A DNA stretch of 64,000 nucleotides, from positions 124,001 through 188,000 of the forward strand of contig NZ_JAKCMI010000012.1 of assembly GCF_021412585.1 (NCBI RefSeq), written 5' to 3'. This document shows, piece after piece, positions 44,628 through 54,104 of this stretch. The position numbers and the translations under genes were made by a program. Within the stretch, counting starts at the first letter, position 1; every line of letters starts with the position of its first letter. A model generated the notes under the pieces. That model was not told the DNA's origin, ran no database searches, and saw nothing but the letters and a program-made list of their open reading frames with translations. This stretch comes from Halomonas alkalisoli. GTDB lineage: Bacteria > Pseudomonadota > Gammaproteobacteria > Pseudomonadales > Halomonadaceae.

Positions 44628-44684
44628 ATATTCATATTTTTTATACTGAAAGTAATATAAGGAGTCAAGTCCAGTGGCCAGCGA

Positions 44685-46031
44685 CTATACCGCAAGCCGC
44701 TGCCAGCGGCGACGTTGCCAGATAAGCGCGAACCAGGCCGAATTCAGGCAGCGGTAGCCGAGCTGAACCCACCAGATGCCCAGCAGCCCCTGATCCAGAA
44801 CCACCCCGACCCACCAGGCCAGCGGCAGGAAGACCAGCCACTGGAGCGTCAGCGTGGTGGTCATCACGGTGCGGTTGGCGCCGGCGCCGAGCAGGGCCTG
44901 GCCTAGCACCAGCGCCGCGGCGTCGAGTACGATCATGGCTGCCGTCAGCTGCAGGGGCAACCGCCCGAGGGCCACCAGGGCGGGATCGTGGAGGAACAGG
45001 CCCAGCACCAGCTCGGGGAACAGCGCCATGGGCAGCGCCAGGGCCGCCAGGCAGAGCCAGGCCAGGCGTACCACGTCCCAGCCCCAGCGATGTGCCTCCT
45101 GATGGGCCTGCTGGCCCAGGGAGTGGCCGACCAGCGTCATGGCCGCCATGCCGAGCCCCACGCCGGGCAGGATCAGCAGCAGCGACAGATTGACCAGGAC
45201 ATGGCCCACCGCCACGCTGGCGGAATCGATCTGGCCCAGTATCCAGAACAGCACCGCGTAGCCTGCGGCGAACCACAGCTGCTGGAAGGAGTGGGGCAGG
45301 GCCAGTCGCAGGGTGGTGGTGAAGGTTCTGCGCCGTGGCAGCTCGACCAGGAAGCCACGCTTTCCTGCATGCCTCACGCTGACCAGTGCCCAGATGGCAA
45401 GCCCGATGAACAGCGACAGGGTCGTGCCGGCGCCCGCACCGGCGCGCCCCATCGCCGGAAGCCCCAGGTAGCCGAAGATGAGCGCCAGGCTGGCGGCCAC
45501 GTTGATCACATGGGTGAACAGGATTATCCGCAGGTAGATCCCGGTTTGCTGGATACCGTTCCAGTAGCCGCGGAAACAGAAGATCATCGCCACGGCAATC
45601 AGCGAGAGAATGCGCCAGCGGAAGTATTCCACGGCCACTGCGCTCACGGCGGGGTCCTGATTGATCAGGCCGAGCAGGGCGGGCGCCTGCCACAGGCAGA
45701 GCAGGGCAATGGGCAGCGCAACCGCGAGTGCAATCACCAGGCCGGCGTTGAGCGGCATGGCGCAGTTCGGCCAATCCTGCTCTCCATGGCGCCTGGCGGT
45801 CTGTGCCTGCACCCCCGACGACAGGCCGAACACCACGGCGGTGATCAGGAACATGGCGTAGCCGCCGATGCCGATGCCGGCCAGGGGCACCTGGCCGAGC
45901 GAACCGACCAGGGCCGCATCGATCAGGTTGATCAGGCTCTGCGACAGCATGCCGGCGATGATCGGCAGGGCCAGGCGCAGGATCTTCTGGCGGCGGAGCG
46001 ATTCGGGCAGCATCCGGCTTCCGGTCGACAA
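44685..46031 (-). CDS. MATE family efflux transporter
   Basis: 448-aa Na+ or H+-coupled multidrug exporter of the inner membrane with twelve hydrophobic helices. Typical parts: LALPIIAGMLSQSLINLIDAALVGSLG at the start of the first half, a second-half repeat (RLALPHSFQQLWFAAGYAVLFWILG) and the VGHSLGQ motif. The family exports drugs or metabolites, unknown here. It lies 65 bp from the metH stop with a terminator between them. Start ATG 46031. Confidence 0.9.
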   Translation of the reverse strand: MSTGSRMLPESLRRQKILRLALPIIAGMLSQSLINLIDAALVGSLGQVPLAGIGIGGYAMFLITAVVFGLSSGVQAQTARRHGEQDWPNCAMPLNAGLVIALAVALPIALLCLWQAPALLGLINQDPAVSAVAVEYFRWRILSLIAVAMIFCFRGYWNGIQQTGIYLRIILFTHVINVAASLALIFGYLGLPAMGRAGAGAGTTLSLFIGLAIWALVSVRHAGKRGFLVELPRRRTFTTTLRLALPHSFQQLWFAAGYAVLFWILGQIDSASVAVGHVLVNLSLLLILPGVGLGMAAMTLVGHSLGQQAHQEAHRWGWDVVRLAWLCLAALALPMALFPELVLGLFLHDPALVALGRLPLQLTAAMIVLDAAALVLGQALLGAGANRTVMTTTLTLQWLVFLPLAWWVGVVLDQGLLGIWWVQLGYRCLNSAWFALIWQRRRWQRLAV

Positions 46032-46044
46032 GGGTGACTGGGGA

Positions 46045-46070
46045 GGAAGCCCTCGCGAACGAGGGCTTCC
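46045..46070 (-). terminator. Terminator-like hairpin after metH
   Basis: On the minus strand GGAAGCCCTCG-TTCG-CGAGGGCTTCC, an 11-bp perfect stem with a UUCG loop, lies 27 nt after the metH stop. It is followed by TCCCCAG, so it lacks a U-run. Confidence 0.65.
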
Positions 46071-46096
46071 GGAGCCCGTTCAGGCCCCGATTCCGA

Positions 46097-49000
46097 TCAT
46101 GCGGGGTCGTAGGAGAGGACCGGCGACAGCCAGCGCTCCAGCTCCTCCAGGCTCATCTGCTTGCGCTCAGCCAGGGCTTCCACCTGGTCCCGGGTGATCT
46201 TGCCGGTGGAGAAGTACTTCGACTGCGGGTGCGAGAAATACCAGCCGGAAACCGCTGCCGCCGGCCACATGGCGAAGTTCTCGGTGAGGTCGATGCCGGC
46301 ATTCTCGGAGGCATCGAGCAGGCGGAACAGGGTGCTCTTCTCGGTGTGGTCGGGGCAGGCGGGATACCCCGGCGCGGGCCGGATGCCCTGATACTTCTCG
46401 GCGATCAGCTCGACGTTGTCCAGGCGTTCGTCCGGCACATAGCCCCAGAACTCCTTGCGCACCCGCTCGTGCATGCGTTCGGCGAAGGCCTCGGCCATGC
46501 GGTCGGTCAAGGCCTGCACCATGATTGCGCTGTAGTCGTCGCCGGCGGCCTTGTAGCGCTCGGCCAGTGCCTCGACACCATGACCGGTGGTCACGGCGAA
46601 ACCGCCGATCCAGTCCGGCTTGCCCGACGCCTTGGGCGCCACGAAGTCGGCGAGGCTGTAGCAGACCCCGTCGCGGTTCTTGGTGGTCTGCTGGCGGATG
46701 TGGTGCAGTCGCTCGACCACCTGGGTACGCGACTCGTCGGCGTAGACCTCGATGACATCATCGTCGACGCTGTTGGCCGGCCACAGCCCGATCACGCCGC
46801 GCGCCTGGATGTGCTTCTCGTCGATCAGCTTGCGCAGCATCTCCTGGGCATCGGCGAAGAGGCTGCGGGCGGCTTCGCCGACCACCTTGTCATCGAGGAT
46901 CTTCGGATACTTGCCCGCCAGCTCCCAGCTCATGAAGAAGGGGGTCCAGTCGATACGCTCGATCAGCTCCTCGATATCATAGCTGTCGAATACCTTCAGG
47001 CCGGTGACGGCGGGGCGCGGCGGGGTGTAGCTGGCCCAGTCGATGGGCAGCTTGCGCTCGCGGGCCTCGGCATAGCTCAGGTCGGCCGCCTTGGGACGGC
47101 GGCGGGCGTTGCGCTCGCGCACCTGCTCGTACTCGGCGCGAATCTCGGCGACATAGCTCGGCTTCAGCGTGGGCGAAAGCAATTTCCCGGCCACGCCCAC
47201 GGCGCGGGAGGCATCCGCCACGTAGATCACAGGGTGCTCGTAGCCGGGCTCGATCTTCACCGCGGTATGCGCCTTGGAGGTGGTGGCTCCACCGATCAGC
47301 AGCGGCAGGTCGAAGCCCTGTCGCTGCATCTCCTTGGCCACATGCACCATCTCGTCGAGGGAAGGGGTGATCAGGCCCGACAGGCCGATGATGTCGGCCT
47401 TCTCCGCCCTGGCCGTCTGCAGGATCTTCTCCGCCGACACCATGACGCCAAGGTCGACCACATCGTAGTTGTTGCACTGCAGGACCACGCCGACGATGTT
47501 CTTGCCGATATCGTGGACGTCACCCTTCACCGTGGCCATGACGATCTTGCCCTTGGGCTTGGTGTCCTCGGTCTTCTCCGCCTCGATATAGGGGATCAGG
47601 TAGGCAACCGCCTGCTTCATGACCCGGGCCGACTTGACCACCTGGGGCAGGAACATCTTGCCGGCGCCGAACAGGTCGCCGACCACGTTCATGCCGTCCA
47701 TCAGCGGCCCTTCAATCACCTCGATGGGGCGGCTGGCCCGCTGGCGCGCCTCCTCGGTGTCCTCCTCGATATAGACGGTGATTCCCTTGACCAGGGCATG
47801 GGAGATGCGTTTCTCGACCTCCCAGCTACGCCACTCCAGGTCCTCCTTCTTGGCGGGGCCGCTGCCGTCGCCCTTGTAGCGGTCGGCGATGTCGAGCAGT
47901 CGCTCGGTGCCGTCGGCACGCCGGTTCAGGACCACGTCCTCCACCGCGTCGCGCAGTTCGGCGGGCAGGTCGTCATACACGGCCAGCTGGCCGGCATTGA
48001 CGATACCCATGCTCAGGCCGGCGCGAATGGCGTGATAGAGGAAGGCCGAGTGGATCGCCTCGCGCACCGGGTTGTTGCCGCGAAACGAGAACGAGACGTT
48101 GGAGACGCCGCCCGAGACCATGGCGTGAGGCAGGTGCTCGCGAATCCAGCGGGTGGCTTCGATGAAGTCGACCGCATAGTTGTTGTGCTCTTCGATGCCG
48201 GTGGCGATGGCGAAGATATTGGGATCGAAGATGATGTCTTCCGGTGGGAAGCCCACCTCGTCGACCAGGATATCGTAGGCCCGCTGGCAGATCTCGGTCT
48301 TGCGGGCGAAGGTGTCGGCCTGGCCTTGCTCATCGAAGGCCATGACCACCACGGCGGCACCGTACCGCCGGCACAGGGTGGCCTGTTCCCGGAAGGCTGC
48401 CTCGCCCTCCTTCATGGAGATGGAGTTGACCACCGCCTTGCCCTGGACGCACTTGAGGCCGGCCTCGATGATCTCCCACTTGGAGGAGTCGATCATGATC
48501 GGCACCCGGGCGATGTCGGGTTCCCCGGCGATCAGGTTGAGGAAGCGCACCATGGCCTCCTCGGACTCCAGCATGCCCTCGTCCATGTTGATGTCGATGA
48601 CCTGGGCGCCGTTCTCTACCTGCTCCAGGGCCACTTCGAGTGCCGTATTGTAGTCCTCGTCGACGATCAGCCGCTTGAAGCGGGCCGAGCCAGTGACATT
48701 GGTGCGCTCGCCGACGTTGACGAACAGCGAGCCCTTCTCGATGTTGAAGGGCTCGAGGCCGGAGAGGCGGCAGGCTCGCGGGCGCTCGGGCACCCGGCGC
48801 GGGGGCATGCCCTTGATGGCGGCATGGATGGCGGCAATGTGCTCCGGAGTGGAGCCACAGCAGCCACCGATGATATTGACCAAGCCGCTCTCGGCGAACT
48901 CGGCGACGATCGAGGCCATCTCCTCGGGGGTCTGGTCGTATTCGCCGAACTCGTTGGGCAGGCCGGCGTTGGGGTGCGCGGAAACGAAGGTATCGGCCTT

Positions 49001-49798
49001 GGTGGAGAGCTCTTCCAGGTAGGGGCGAAGCTCTGCGGCGCCCAGGGCGCAGTTCAGTCCGATGGAGAGCGGCTCGGCATGGCGCACCGAGTTCCAGAAC
49101 GCCTCGGTGGTCTGGCCGGAAAGGGTGCGCCCCGAGGCATCGGTGATGGTGCCGGAGATCATCACCGGCAGGCGCTCGCCGCGATCGGCGAACAGCGCCT
49201 CCAGGGCGAAGATGGCCGCCTTGGCGTTGAGGGTGTCGAAGATGGTTTCGATCATGATCAGATCGGCGCCGCCCTCGATCAGCGCTTCGGCCGCTTCATA
49301 GTAGTTCTCGCGCAGCGCATCGAAGGTGACGTTGCGCTTGGCCGGGTCGTTCACATCCGGCGACAGCGAGGCGGTACGGGAGGTCGGCCCCAGAACACCG
49401 GCCACGTAGCGAGGCACGCCGGTCTCGCCGGCCACGGCGTCGCACACCTCGCGGGCCAGCCGCGCCGACTCCCGGTTGAGCTCGGGGACCAGCGCCTCCA
49501 TGCCGTAGTCGGATTGGGAGAGGCGGGTGCTGTTGAAGGTATTGGTCTCGATGATGTCGGCCCCGGCCTCCAGGTACTGGCGATGAATCCGCGTCACCAG
49601 GTCGGGGCAGGTCAGGGCCAGCAGATCGTTGTTGCCCTTCAGGTCCGAGGGCCAGTCGCTGAAACGCTCTCCGCGAAAATCGGCCTCATCGAGTTCTGCA
49701 TTCTGCAGCATGGTACCCATGCCACCATCGAGCATCAGGATACGCTGACCGAGTTGTTCGGTGAGGGTGGCAGTCAAGGCAGAGGGAACGGCGGCCAT
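46097..49798 (-). CDS. metH: Cobalamin-dependent methionine synthase
   Basis: 1233-aa enzyme that transfers a methyl group from 5-methyltetrahydrofolate to homocysteine. Domains in order: homocysteine-binding barrel (about 10-330, zinc ligands in [10 protein letters not shown]), pterin-binding barrel (about 355-620), cobalamin-binding cap and Rossmann domain (about 650-890, motif DVHDIGKN with the lower-axial His) and the AdoMet reactivation domain (about 900-1230, [15 protein letters not shown]). Full length compares well with E. coli MetH (1227 aa). No cobalamin riboswitch is visible upstream. It is divergent from nfuA. Confidence 0.97.
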   Translation of the reverse strand: MAAVPSALTATLTEQLGQRILMLDGGMGTMLQNAELDEADFRGERFSDWPSDLKGNNDLLALTCPDLVTRIHRQYLEAGADIIETNTFNSTRLSQSDYGMEALVPELNRESARLAREVCDAVAGETGVPRYVAGVLGPTSRTASLSPDVNDPAKRNVTFDALRENYYEAAEALIEGGADLIMIETIFDTLNAKAAIFALEALFADRGERLPVMISGTITDASGRTLSGQTTEAFWNSVRHAEPLSIGLNCALGAAELRPYLEELSTKADTFVSAHPNAGLPNEFGEYDQTPEEMASIVAEFAESGLVNIIGGCCGSTPEHIAAIHAAIKGMPPRRVPERPRACRLSGLEPFNIEKGSLFVNVGERTNVTGSARFKRLIVDEDYNTALEVALEQVENGAQVIDINMDEGMLESEEAMVRFLNLIAGEPDIARVPIMIDSSKWEIIEAGLKCVQGKAVVNSISMKEGEAAFREQATLCRRYGAAVVVMAFDEQGQADTFARKTEICQRAYDILVDEVGFPPEDIIFDPNIFAIATGIEEHNNYAVDFIEATRWIREHLPHAMVSGGVSNVSFSFRGNNPVREAIHSAFLYHAIRAGLSMGIVNAGQLAVYDDLPAELRDAVEDVVLNRRADGTERLLDIADRYKGDGSGPAKKEDLEWRSWEVEKRISHALVKGITVYIEEDTEEARQRASRPIEVIEGPLMDGMNVVGDLFGAGKMFLPQVVKSARVMKQAVAYLIPYIEAEKTEDTKPKGKIVMATVKGDVHDIGKNIVGVVLQCNNYDVVDLGVMVSAEKILQTARAEKADIIGLSGLITPSLDEMVHVAKEMQRQGFDLPLLIGGATTSKAHTAVKIEPGYEHPVIYVADASRAVGVAGKLLSPTLKPSYVAEIRAEYEQVRERNARRRPKAADLSYAEARERKLPIDWASYTPPRPAVTGLKVFDSYDIEELIERIDWTPFFMSWELAGKYPKILDDKVVGEAARSLFADAQEMLRKLIDEKHIQARGVIGLWPANSVDDDVIEVYADESRTQVVERLHHIRQQTTKNRDGVCYSLADFVAPKASGKPDWIGGFAVTTGHGVEALAERYKAAGDDYSAIMVQALTDRMAEAFAERMHERVRKEFWGYVPDERLDNVELIAEKYQGIRPAPGYPACPDHTEKSTLFRLLDASENAGIDLTENFAMWPAAAVSGWYFSHPQSKYFSTGKITRDQVEALAERKQMSLEELERWLSPVLSYDPA

Positions 49799-49925
49799 GG
49801 GTGGGGTCGGTCTCCAGCGAAGTCACGGGTAGCAGGCCGCGCAGGCGCCTCTGGGCGTCTTCTTTGGCGGGCCGAGTCGGGCAGTATGTTAACAAAAGCG
49901 GCGGCGCGAGGGCAGGGTTGATCAA

Positions 49926-49949
49926 AAACCGACCAAAATAGTCGGGATT
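49926..49949 (+). promoter_or_regulatory. IscR-like operator upstream of nfuA
   Basis: The core CCGACCAAAATAGTCGG (49929-49945) with AAA before and GATT after is an inverted repeat close to the type 1 IscR motif (YYGACTRWWWYAGTCRR). It lies directly upstream of, and overlaps, the -35 of the nfuA promoter, so IscR-[2Fe-2S] would act as a repressor. Known nfuA regulation in other gammaproteobacteria supports this. Confidence 0.65.
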
Positions 49950-49976
49950 GTCTCGCCGGCCGGTTTTGCTTACCAT
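49948..49976 (+). promoter_or_regulatory. Candidate nfuA promoter
   Basis: TTGTCT (49948-49953), 17-nt spacer, TACCAT (49971-49976). Both boxes match four of six. The start codon of nfuA lies 57 nt downstream of the -10. Confidence 0.5.
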
Positions 49977-50033
49977 GAGGGTATATCAATACGGCCTGCC
50001 CGACTGGGCAGCGACCAGAGCAGCGAGAACACC

Positions 50034-50624
50034 ATGAGCGAGACTATCCAGATTACCGACAGTGCCCAGGATTACCTTGCCGAACTGCTGGAGAAGCAGA
50101 ACGTCGAGGGTATCGCCGTGCGCATATTCATTACCCAGCCCGGTACGCCCTATGCCGAGACCTGCCTGGCCTATTGCCGGCCGGGTGAGGAGGAGCCCAC
50201 CGACGAGCGGGTCGAGCTGGAGAAGATCAATGTGTTCCTGGACAAGAACAGCCTTGCCTTCCTCGACGAGGCGGTGGTCGACTTCAATGCCGACCGCATG
50301 GGGGGGCAGCTGACCATCAAGGCGCCCAATGCCAAGATGCCCAAGGTCAACGCCGATAGTCCCCTCGAGGACCGGGTCAACTATATTCTCTACAGCGAGA
50401 TCAACCCCGGCCTGGCCGCCCATGGCGGCGAGATCAAGCTGACGGAGCTGACCGAGGACAAGGTGGCGGTGCTGGCGTTCGGCGGCGGCTGCCAAGGCTG
50501 TGCCGCGGTCGACCTGACCCTGAAAGAGGGGGTCGAGAAGACCCTGATGGAGCGTATCCCCGAGCTGGCCGGCATTCGCGACGTCACCGATCATACGGAC
50601 ACCACGAACGCCTATTATCGCTGA
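50034..50624 (+). CDS. nfuA: Fe-S biogenesis protein NfuA
   Basis: 196-aa iron-sulfur carrier. The N-terminal A-type-like domain (about 1-95) lacks the three essential cysteines of true A-type proteins. The C-terminal Nfu domain has the CxxC at C153 and C156 ([17 protein letters not shown]). It binds a [4Fe-4S] cluster at a dimer interface and repairs targets under oxidative stress. Start ATG 50034, preceded by GAGAACACC. An IscR-like site is at its promoter. It is followed by a terminator that lies within the convergent kfrA-like gene. Confidence 0.96.
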   Translation: MSETIQITDSAQDYLAELLEKQNVEGIAVRIFITQPGTPYAETCLAYCRPGEEEPTDERVELEKINVFLDKNSLAFLDEAVVDFNADRMGGQLTIKAPNAKMPKVNADSPLEDRVNYILYSEINPGLAAHGGEIKLTELTEDKVAVLAFGGGCQGCAAVDLTLKEGVEKTLMERIPELAGIRDVTDHTDTTNAYYR

Positions 50625-50663
50625 TATCCCAGGGGGTTGGCGATAGCCCGAGAGCTGTCGAGG

Positions 50664-51728
50664 CTATCGGCTCTCGCCCTCGCTCCTGTCGACAGACTCG
50701 TTTGAAGGCCCCGCCGCGGTGGGGCCTTCTTGCGTCTTGGGTACCGCTTGCTCCTCCACCTGGTACGGCTCTTCGCCCTGCCAGAGCCGCCGGCTGATCT
50801 CGGACTCCAGCAGGCGCAAGCGACTGGCCTGCTCTTCCAGATGGCGTTTCTGGTCGTCGATGCGCGCCTGCAGCAGCGATTGCGCGTGGCGCATGGTGTC
50901 GGCGCGCTCTTCGGCCCGTGCGCGGGCCCACTGGGTCTCCCGGTGCTGTTTTTCTTCCCTGGCCAGTGCGGCGCGCATCTCCTGCAGCTCCTGCTTCAGC
51001 GCCTCCTGGCGGCTTTCCAACTGTCGCAGGTTGGTCACGTAGCGCTTCTCGCCGGACAGGCGTTCCTGGCGGGCCTCGTCCAGCAGGCTCATCAGCCTCG
51101 CTTCGGCGGCTTCGTGGCGCTGCTCCTCCTGTTGCTGGCGAGCCTGGTGCTGCGCCTCCCGTTCCCCCAGGGCCTGCTGGTGGGCCTGAAGCTGCAGCTC
51201 GCTTTCCGCCTGCAGGCGTTCGAGCTGCTGGAGGCTGCGGGCGAGTCGTTCGCCCAGCCGGCGGGCCTTGTCGAGGGCCTGGTCGCGTTCGGCTTCCGCG
51301 GTGGCCAGGGCGGCGCTGCGGGCTTCCAGCCGCTGCTCGATGCTGGCCAGGTGCGCGGAGAGTGCCGCCTCGCGCTGCTCCGCATCCTCGGCCTGGCGCC
51401 TGGCATCCTGAACGGCATCCCGGGCCGCCGTAATCTCGCGGTCCGCCGCTTCACGATAGTCGGCGAGGGCTTCTCCGGCGGCATCCTGCGCCTTCTCCCA
51501 GAGGCCTTCGGCCAATTGCTGGATCGGTTCGGGCATGCCCTGTGCCGGCGTGGCAACGGCGCGCTCTTCGCGCCGCGCGCGCCATTCGCGCAGGTGATCG
51601 CTGATGGTGGTGAAGCTGCCGGTTCCCAGCACTTCCCTGATCTTCTGCACGCTGGGGGCTTCCCCCTTGGCCATCAATGCATCGATTGCCTGCTTCACGT
51701 CTTCGTACTGCACACCGCTGCGTGCCAT
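50664..51728 (-). CDS. KfrA-like DNA-binding coiled-coil protein
   Basis: 354-aa protein. The N-terminal KfrA_N region (about 1-110; VQYEDVKQAIDALMAKGEAPSVQKIREVLGTGSFTTISDHLREWR) carries a helix-turn-helix-like segment. The rest (about 85-310) is a long predicted coiled coil, rich in Ala, Arg, Gln and Glu (EAERDQALDKARRLGERLARSLQQLER). Plasmid KfrA binds its own operator and forms filaments that stabilise the plasmid. Here it is chromosomal and divergent from a tyrosine recombinase over AT-rich repeats. Role unknown. Confidence 0.85.
   Translation of the reverse strand: MARSGVQYEDVKQAIDALMAKGEAPSVQKIREVLGTGSFTTISDHLREWRARREERAVATPAQGMPEPIQQLAEGLWEKAQDAAGEALADYREAADREITAARDAVQDARRQAEDAEQREAALSAHLASIEQRLEARSAALATAEAERDQALDKARRLGERLARSLQQLERLQAESELQLQAHQQALGEREAQHQARQQQEEQRHEAAEARLMSLLDEARQERLSGEKRYVTNLRQLESRQEALKQELQEMRAALAREEKQHRETQWARARAEERADTMRHAQSLLQARIDDQKRHLEEQASRLRLLESEISRRLWQGEEPYQVEEQAVPKTQEGPTAAGPSNESVDRSEGESR
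50705..50735 (+). terminator. Terminator of nfuA embedded in the kfrA-like C-terminus
   Basis: AAGGCCCC (50705-50712) and GGGGCCTT (50721-50728), then CTTGCGT. It can stop nfuA transcription about 80 nt after its stop codon and lies within the last codons of the convergent kfrA-like gene (encoding the GPTAAGP stretch), a shared use of the same bases. Confidence 0.65.
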
Positions 51729-51841
51729 GGCGCTCTCCTGACGTCATCTGCATTCCGTGCCTGGGCATGACCACAAGGCAGTATTCCCTTGTGCCATCGC
51801 CTGTCATGGCTAGTTTAGCGCCAGCGGGCAGGAAGGAAAAG

Positions 51842-51877
51842 ATAATTACATGATAATAATTACGTATATTACGTTAC
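51842..51877. repeat. AT-rich iteron-like repeats between kfrA-like gene and recombinase gene
   Basis: ATTAC occurs at 51845-51849, 51859-51863 and 51868-51872, and GTTAC at 51873-51877. ATAATTAC is present twice (51842-51849 and 51856-51863), 14 bp apart. The dyad ACGTA-TAT-TACGT (51862-51874) is included. This AT-rich patch is conspicuous in a GC-rich region. It is a candidate binding array for the KfrA-like protein or a recombination site. Confidence 0.6.
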
Positions 51878-51980
51878 GATATGTTTGAAAATTCAAGATT
51901 ACCCGTCTTATCTTGATTATTTGACGCTATCCGCGCGAAGATGGGCAGAAGAACCCCAGCCGTGGGCGGGAGAGCGCAGC

Positions 51981-53159
51981 ATGAGCGAGACAGGGCAAGA
52001 GCAAAAACCACAGCCACAGCTGACCCTGGGGCAGGCCGCCTCGGTCGTGCCGGTGGCCGACCGGGCGGCGGCACGAATCGCCGCGGACGACGACCACCAT
52101 GCCGTGGCGCTGTGGCTGGCCGAGTTTCGCGCCAGCCCGCAGACGCTGCGTGCCTATCGGCGTGAGGCCGAGCGGTTGCTGCTCTGGCTGGGTGAACAGG
52201 GCAGGGGGCTCGGTGGGCTCCGGCGCCAGGATCTCGATGCCTTCGAGGCCTTCCTTGCCGACCCGCGCCCCGACGAGCGCTGGGTCGGGCCGCCGAGACC
52301 CAGGCATTCCCCGGAGTGGCGCCCGTTTCGGGGACCGCTGTCACCGGCCAGCCGTCGGCAGAGCCTGGTGATTCTTCAGGGCCTGTTCGCCTGGCTGGTC
52401 GAGGCGGGCTGGGTGGCGCACAATCCCTTCCGACTGATGCGTGACAAGCGCCGTCGCCTCGACAACCGCCAGCCCAGGATCGAGCGCTACCTGGAGCGCC
52501 CGCTGTGGGAGTGGCTGTGGCAATGGCTGGAACGGCCGCTGGAGGAGGGTGCCGGTACAAAGGCTCGCTTCAATCGTTCACGACGTCGCATGACCTTCGG
52601 CTTCGCCTACCTTCTGGCGCCGCGGATCAGTGAAATGGCGGCGACACGCATGGGCGACTTCGTCATGCGGGAAGGGCGCTGGTGGTGGCGGGTCGTGGGC
52701 AAGGGCGACAAGCTGGCGTACATTCCCGTGCCGCAGGACATGCTGGCTTTGCTGGGGGAGTGGCGAGGCGGCCTGGGCCTGGCATCCATGCCGGAGCCCG
52801 GCGAGGATACGCCGTTGCTGCGCGGCCTGAACGGGCGCCGCAGCCTGGGCGACAACCAGCTCTATCGCCTCATTCGCGAGGCCTTCGGCGATGCCGCCGA
52901 GGCCCTGGAAGCCGAGCAGGGCGGCAAGGCGCAGGTGCAGCGGCTGCGACAAGCGACGCCTCACTGGCTGCGGCATACGGCGCTGACGCACCAGGCCCAG
53001 GCCGGCGTGGAGCTTCGCTACCTGGCCAGTACCGCGCGCCACTCCCGACTGGATACCACGGCTCGCTACCTGCACGCCGAGGATGAGGAGTGGCATCGCC
53101 AATCGTCGCTGCACGGGTTGCCGGTTGGGGCGGACGAACCCCTGGATGAATCGGTATAA
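51981..53159 (+). CDS. Tyrosine recombinase/integrase
   Basis: 392-aa phage-integrase family recombinase, counted from ATG 51981 (GGAGAG upstream); a TTG at 51885 would add 32 residues. The N-terminal SAM-like DNA-binding domain is at about 35-150. The catalytic domain shows R215 (APRISEMA), K243-245 region (VGKGDK), H328-R331 (HWLRH), H354 (TARHS) and Y363 (TARYLHA), so all catalytic residues are there. It is not next to phage genes or a tRNA. It is divergent from the kfrA-like gene, and sufE follows 27 nt after its stop. Confidence 0.88.
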   Translation: MSETGQEQKPQPQLTLGQAASVVPVADRAAARIAADDDHHAVALWLAEFRASPQTLRAYRREAERLLLWLGEQGRGLGGLRRQDLDAFEAFLADPRPDERWVGPPRPRHSPEWRPFRGPLSPASRRQSLVILQGLFAWLVEAGWVAHNPFRLMRDKRRRLDNRQPRIERYLERPLWEWLWQWLERPLEEGAGTKARFNRSRRRMTFGFAYLLAPRISEMAATRMGDFVMREGRWWWRVVGKGDKLAYIPVPQDMLALLGEWRGGLGLASMPEPGEDTPLLRGLNGRRSLGDNQLYRLIREAFGDAAEALEAEQGGKAQVQRLRQATPHWLRHTALTHQAQAGVELRYLASTARHSRLDTTARYLHAEDEEWHRQSSLHGLPVGADEPLDESV

Positions 53160-53186
53160 TGGACCCATGCCAACCACGGAGTTCCC

Positions 53187-53618
53187 ATGACGACTGAAGC
53201 CACCGCCGAACAGGCGCAGCAGGAATTGCTGGATGAGTTCGAGATGTTCGACAACTGGATGGATCGCTACCAGTACATCATCGACATGGGCAAGCAGCTA
53301 CCGGCATTCCCCGAGGAGTGGAAGACGCCCGAGCGTAAGATCCAGGGCTGCCAGTCGAATGTCTGGATACACTATCGCCGCGAGGGGGACGTGCTCCACT
53401 TCGATGCCATCTCGGATGCGGCCATCGTGTCAGGCCTGATTGCGGTACTGCTGCGCATCTACAGCGGACGCCCCGCCGGGGAGATCTGCGCCACCAGCCC
53501 GCACTTCATGCAGGACCTGGGCCTCGACAAGCATCTCTCGCCGACGCGCAGCAACGGGCTGCATGCCATGCTGAAGACGATCTACGAAGTGGCGGAGCGG
53601 GAGGCGGCCTCTGCCTGA
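53187..53618 (+). CDS. sufE: SufE-family cysteine desulfuration protein
   Basis: 143-aa protein that accepts sulfur from a cysteine desulfurase and activates it. The active cysteine is C55 in KIQGCQSNVWI. Conserved parts are DMGKQLPAFPEEWKTPERKI and SGLIAVLLRIYSG. It lies 27 nt after the recombinase stop, possibly co-transcribed. No sufS or csd gene is nearby. Its last 37 nt overlap the end of the convergent ribbon-helix-helix gene. Confidence 0.93.
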   Translation: MTTEATAEQAQQELLDEFEMFDNWMDRYQYIIDMGKQLPAFPEEWKTPERKIQGCQSNVWIHYRREGDVLHFDAISDAAIVSGLIAVLLRIYSGRPAGEICATSPHFMQDLGLDKHLSPTRSNGLHAMLKTIYEVAEREAASA

Positions 53619-53989
53619 CGCGAGGCCGTGGGGCGCGCCGCGATGTGGCGTACCCGCTCCCGCGCGAGAATACCCTCGGCATCCAGGCTACCGATCGAGA
53701 CGTCAGTCGCGGCCGGTATCTCACCCGCCAGTTGCAGTGCCTGATAGCGCCCGCAGCAGACTCTCAGGAAGGAGGCGAAGTTGGCGGGGTCATGTCCGGC
53801 TTCAGTGCACTCCCGTGAGAGCTTCGCCACCAGCTGATTGAGCGTGAGACCGTCGCGCCTGCCGACCTCTTCCAATACCGCCCAGAAGAAGCGTTCCAGG
53901 CGAACGCTGGTGGAGACCCCGTCGAGCCGCATGGAGCGGGTCTGAGGCTCCCACAGGCCCGGCTCTGCGCCGATGAATAGTCTGCACAT
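53582..53989 (-). CDS. Ribbon-helix-helix domain protein
   Basis: 135-aa protein, start ATG 53989 (MCRLFIGAEPGLWEPQTRSMRLDG). The core (about 20-80) VSTSVRLERFFWAVLEEVGRRDGLTLNQLVAKLSRECTEAG is an RHH_4-type DNA-binding fold with a strand-helix-helix. The C-terminal part is basic and Ala/Arg-rich. This family is found in proteobacteria as a lone gene with unknown target. Its 3' end overlaps sufE by 37 nt on the opposite strand. Confidence 0.8.
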   Translation of the reverse strand: MCRLFIGAEPGLWEPQTRSMRLDGVSTSVRLERFFWAVLEEVGRRDGLTLNQLVAKLSRECTEAGHDPANFASFLRVCCGRYQALQLAGEIPAATDVSIGSLDAEGILARERVRHIAARPTASRQAEAASRSATS

Positions 53990-54104
53990 GCCGTTTCCCT
54001 CCCTCGCTGGCCCGGCCGACATTCCATCATGGCGTCGGGCGCGGGCCAGGGCAAGTGGCTGGAAGTGAATCTCGCAGTAGATCAGCGCTAAGTCCGACAG
54101 GTTC

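Noticed and set aside
46034..49921. A 1295-codon open frame on the plus strand
   Set aside because: It is exactly antisense to metH, whose protein is clear; it lacks a domain and arises from GC-rich codon use.
49799..50033. Cobalamin riboswitch upstream of metH
   Set aside because: No B12 box-like sequence or suitable long leader is visible; the prominent motif there fits an IscR site for nfuA instead.
51729..53159. A prophage or integrative element because of the integrase gene
   Set aside because: No phage structural, excisionase or repressor gene, no att-like duplication and no tRNA is near; both sides are core genes.
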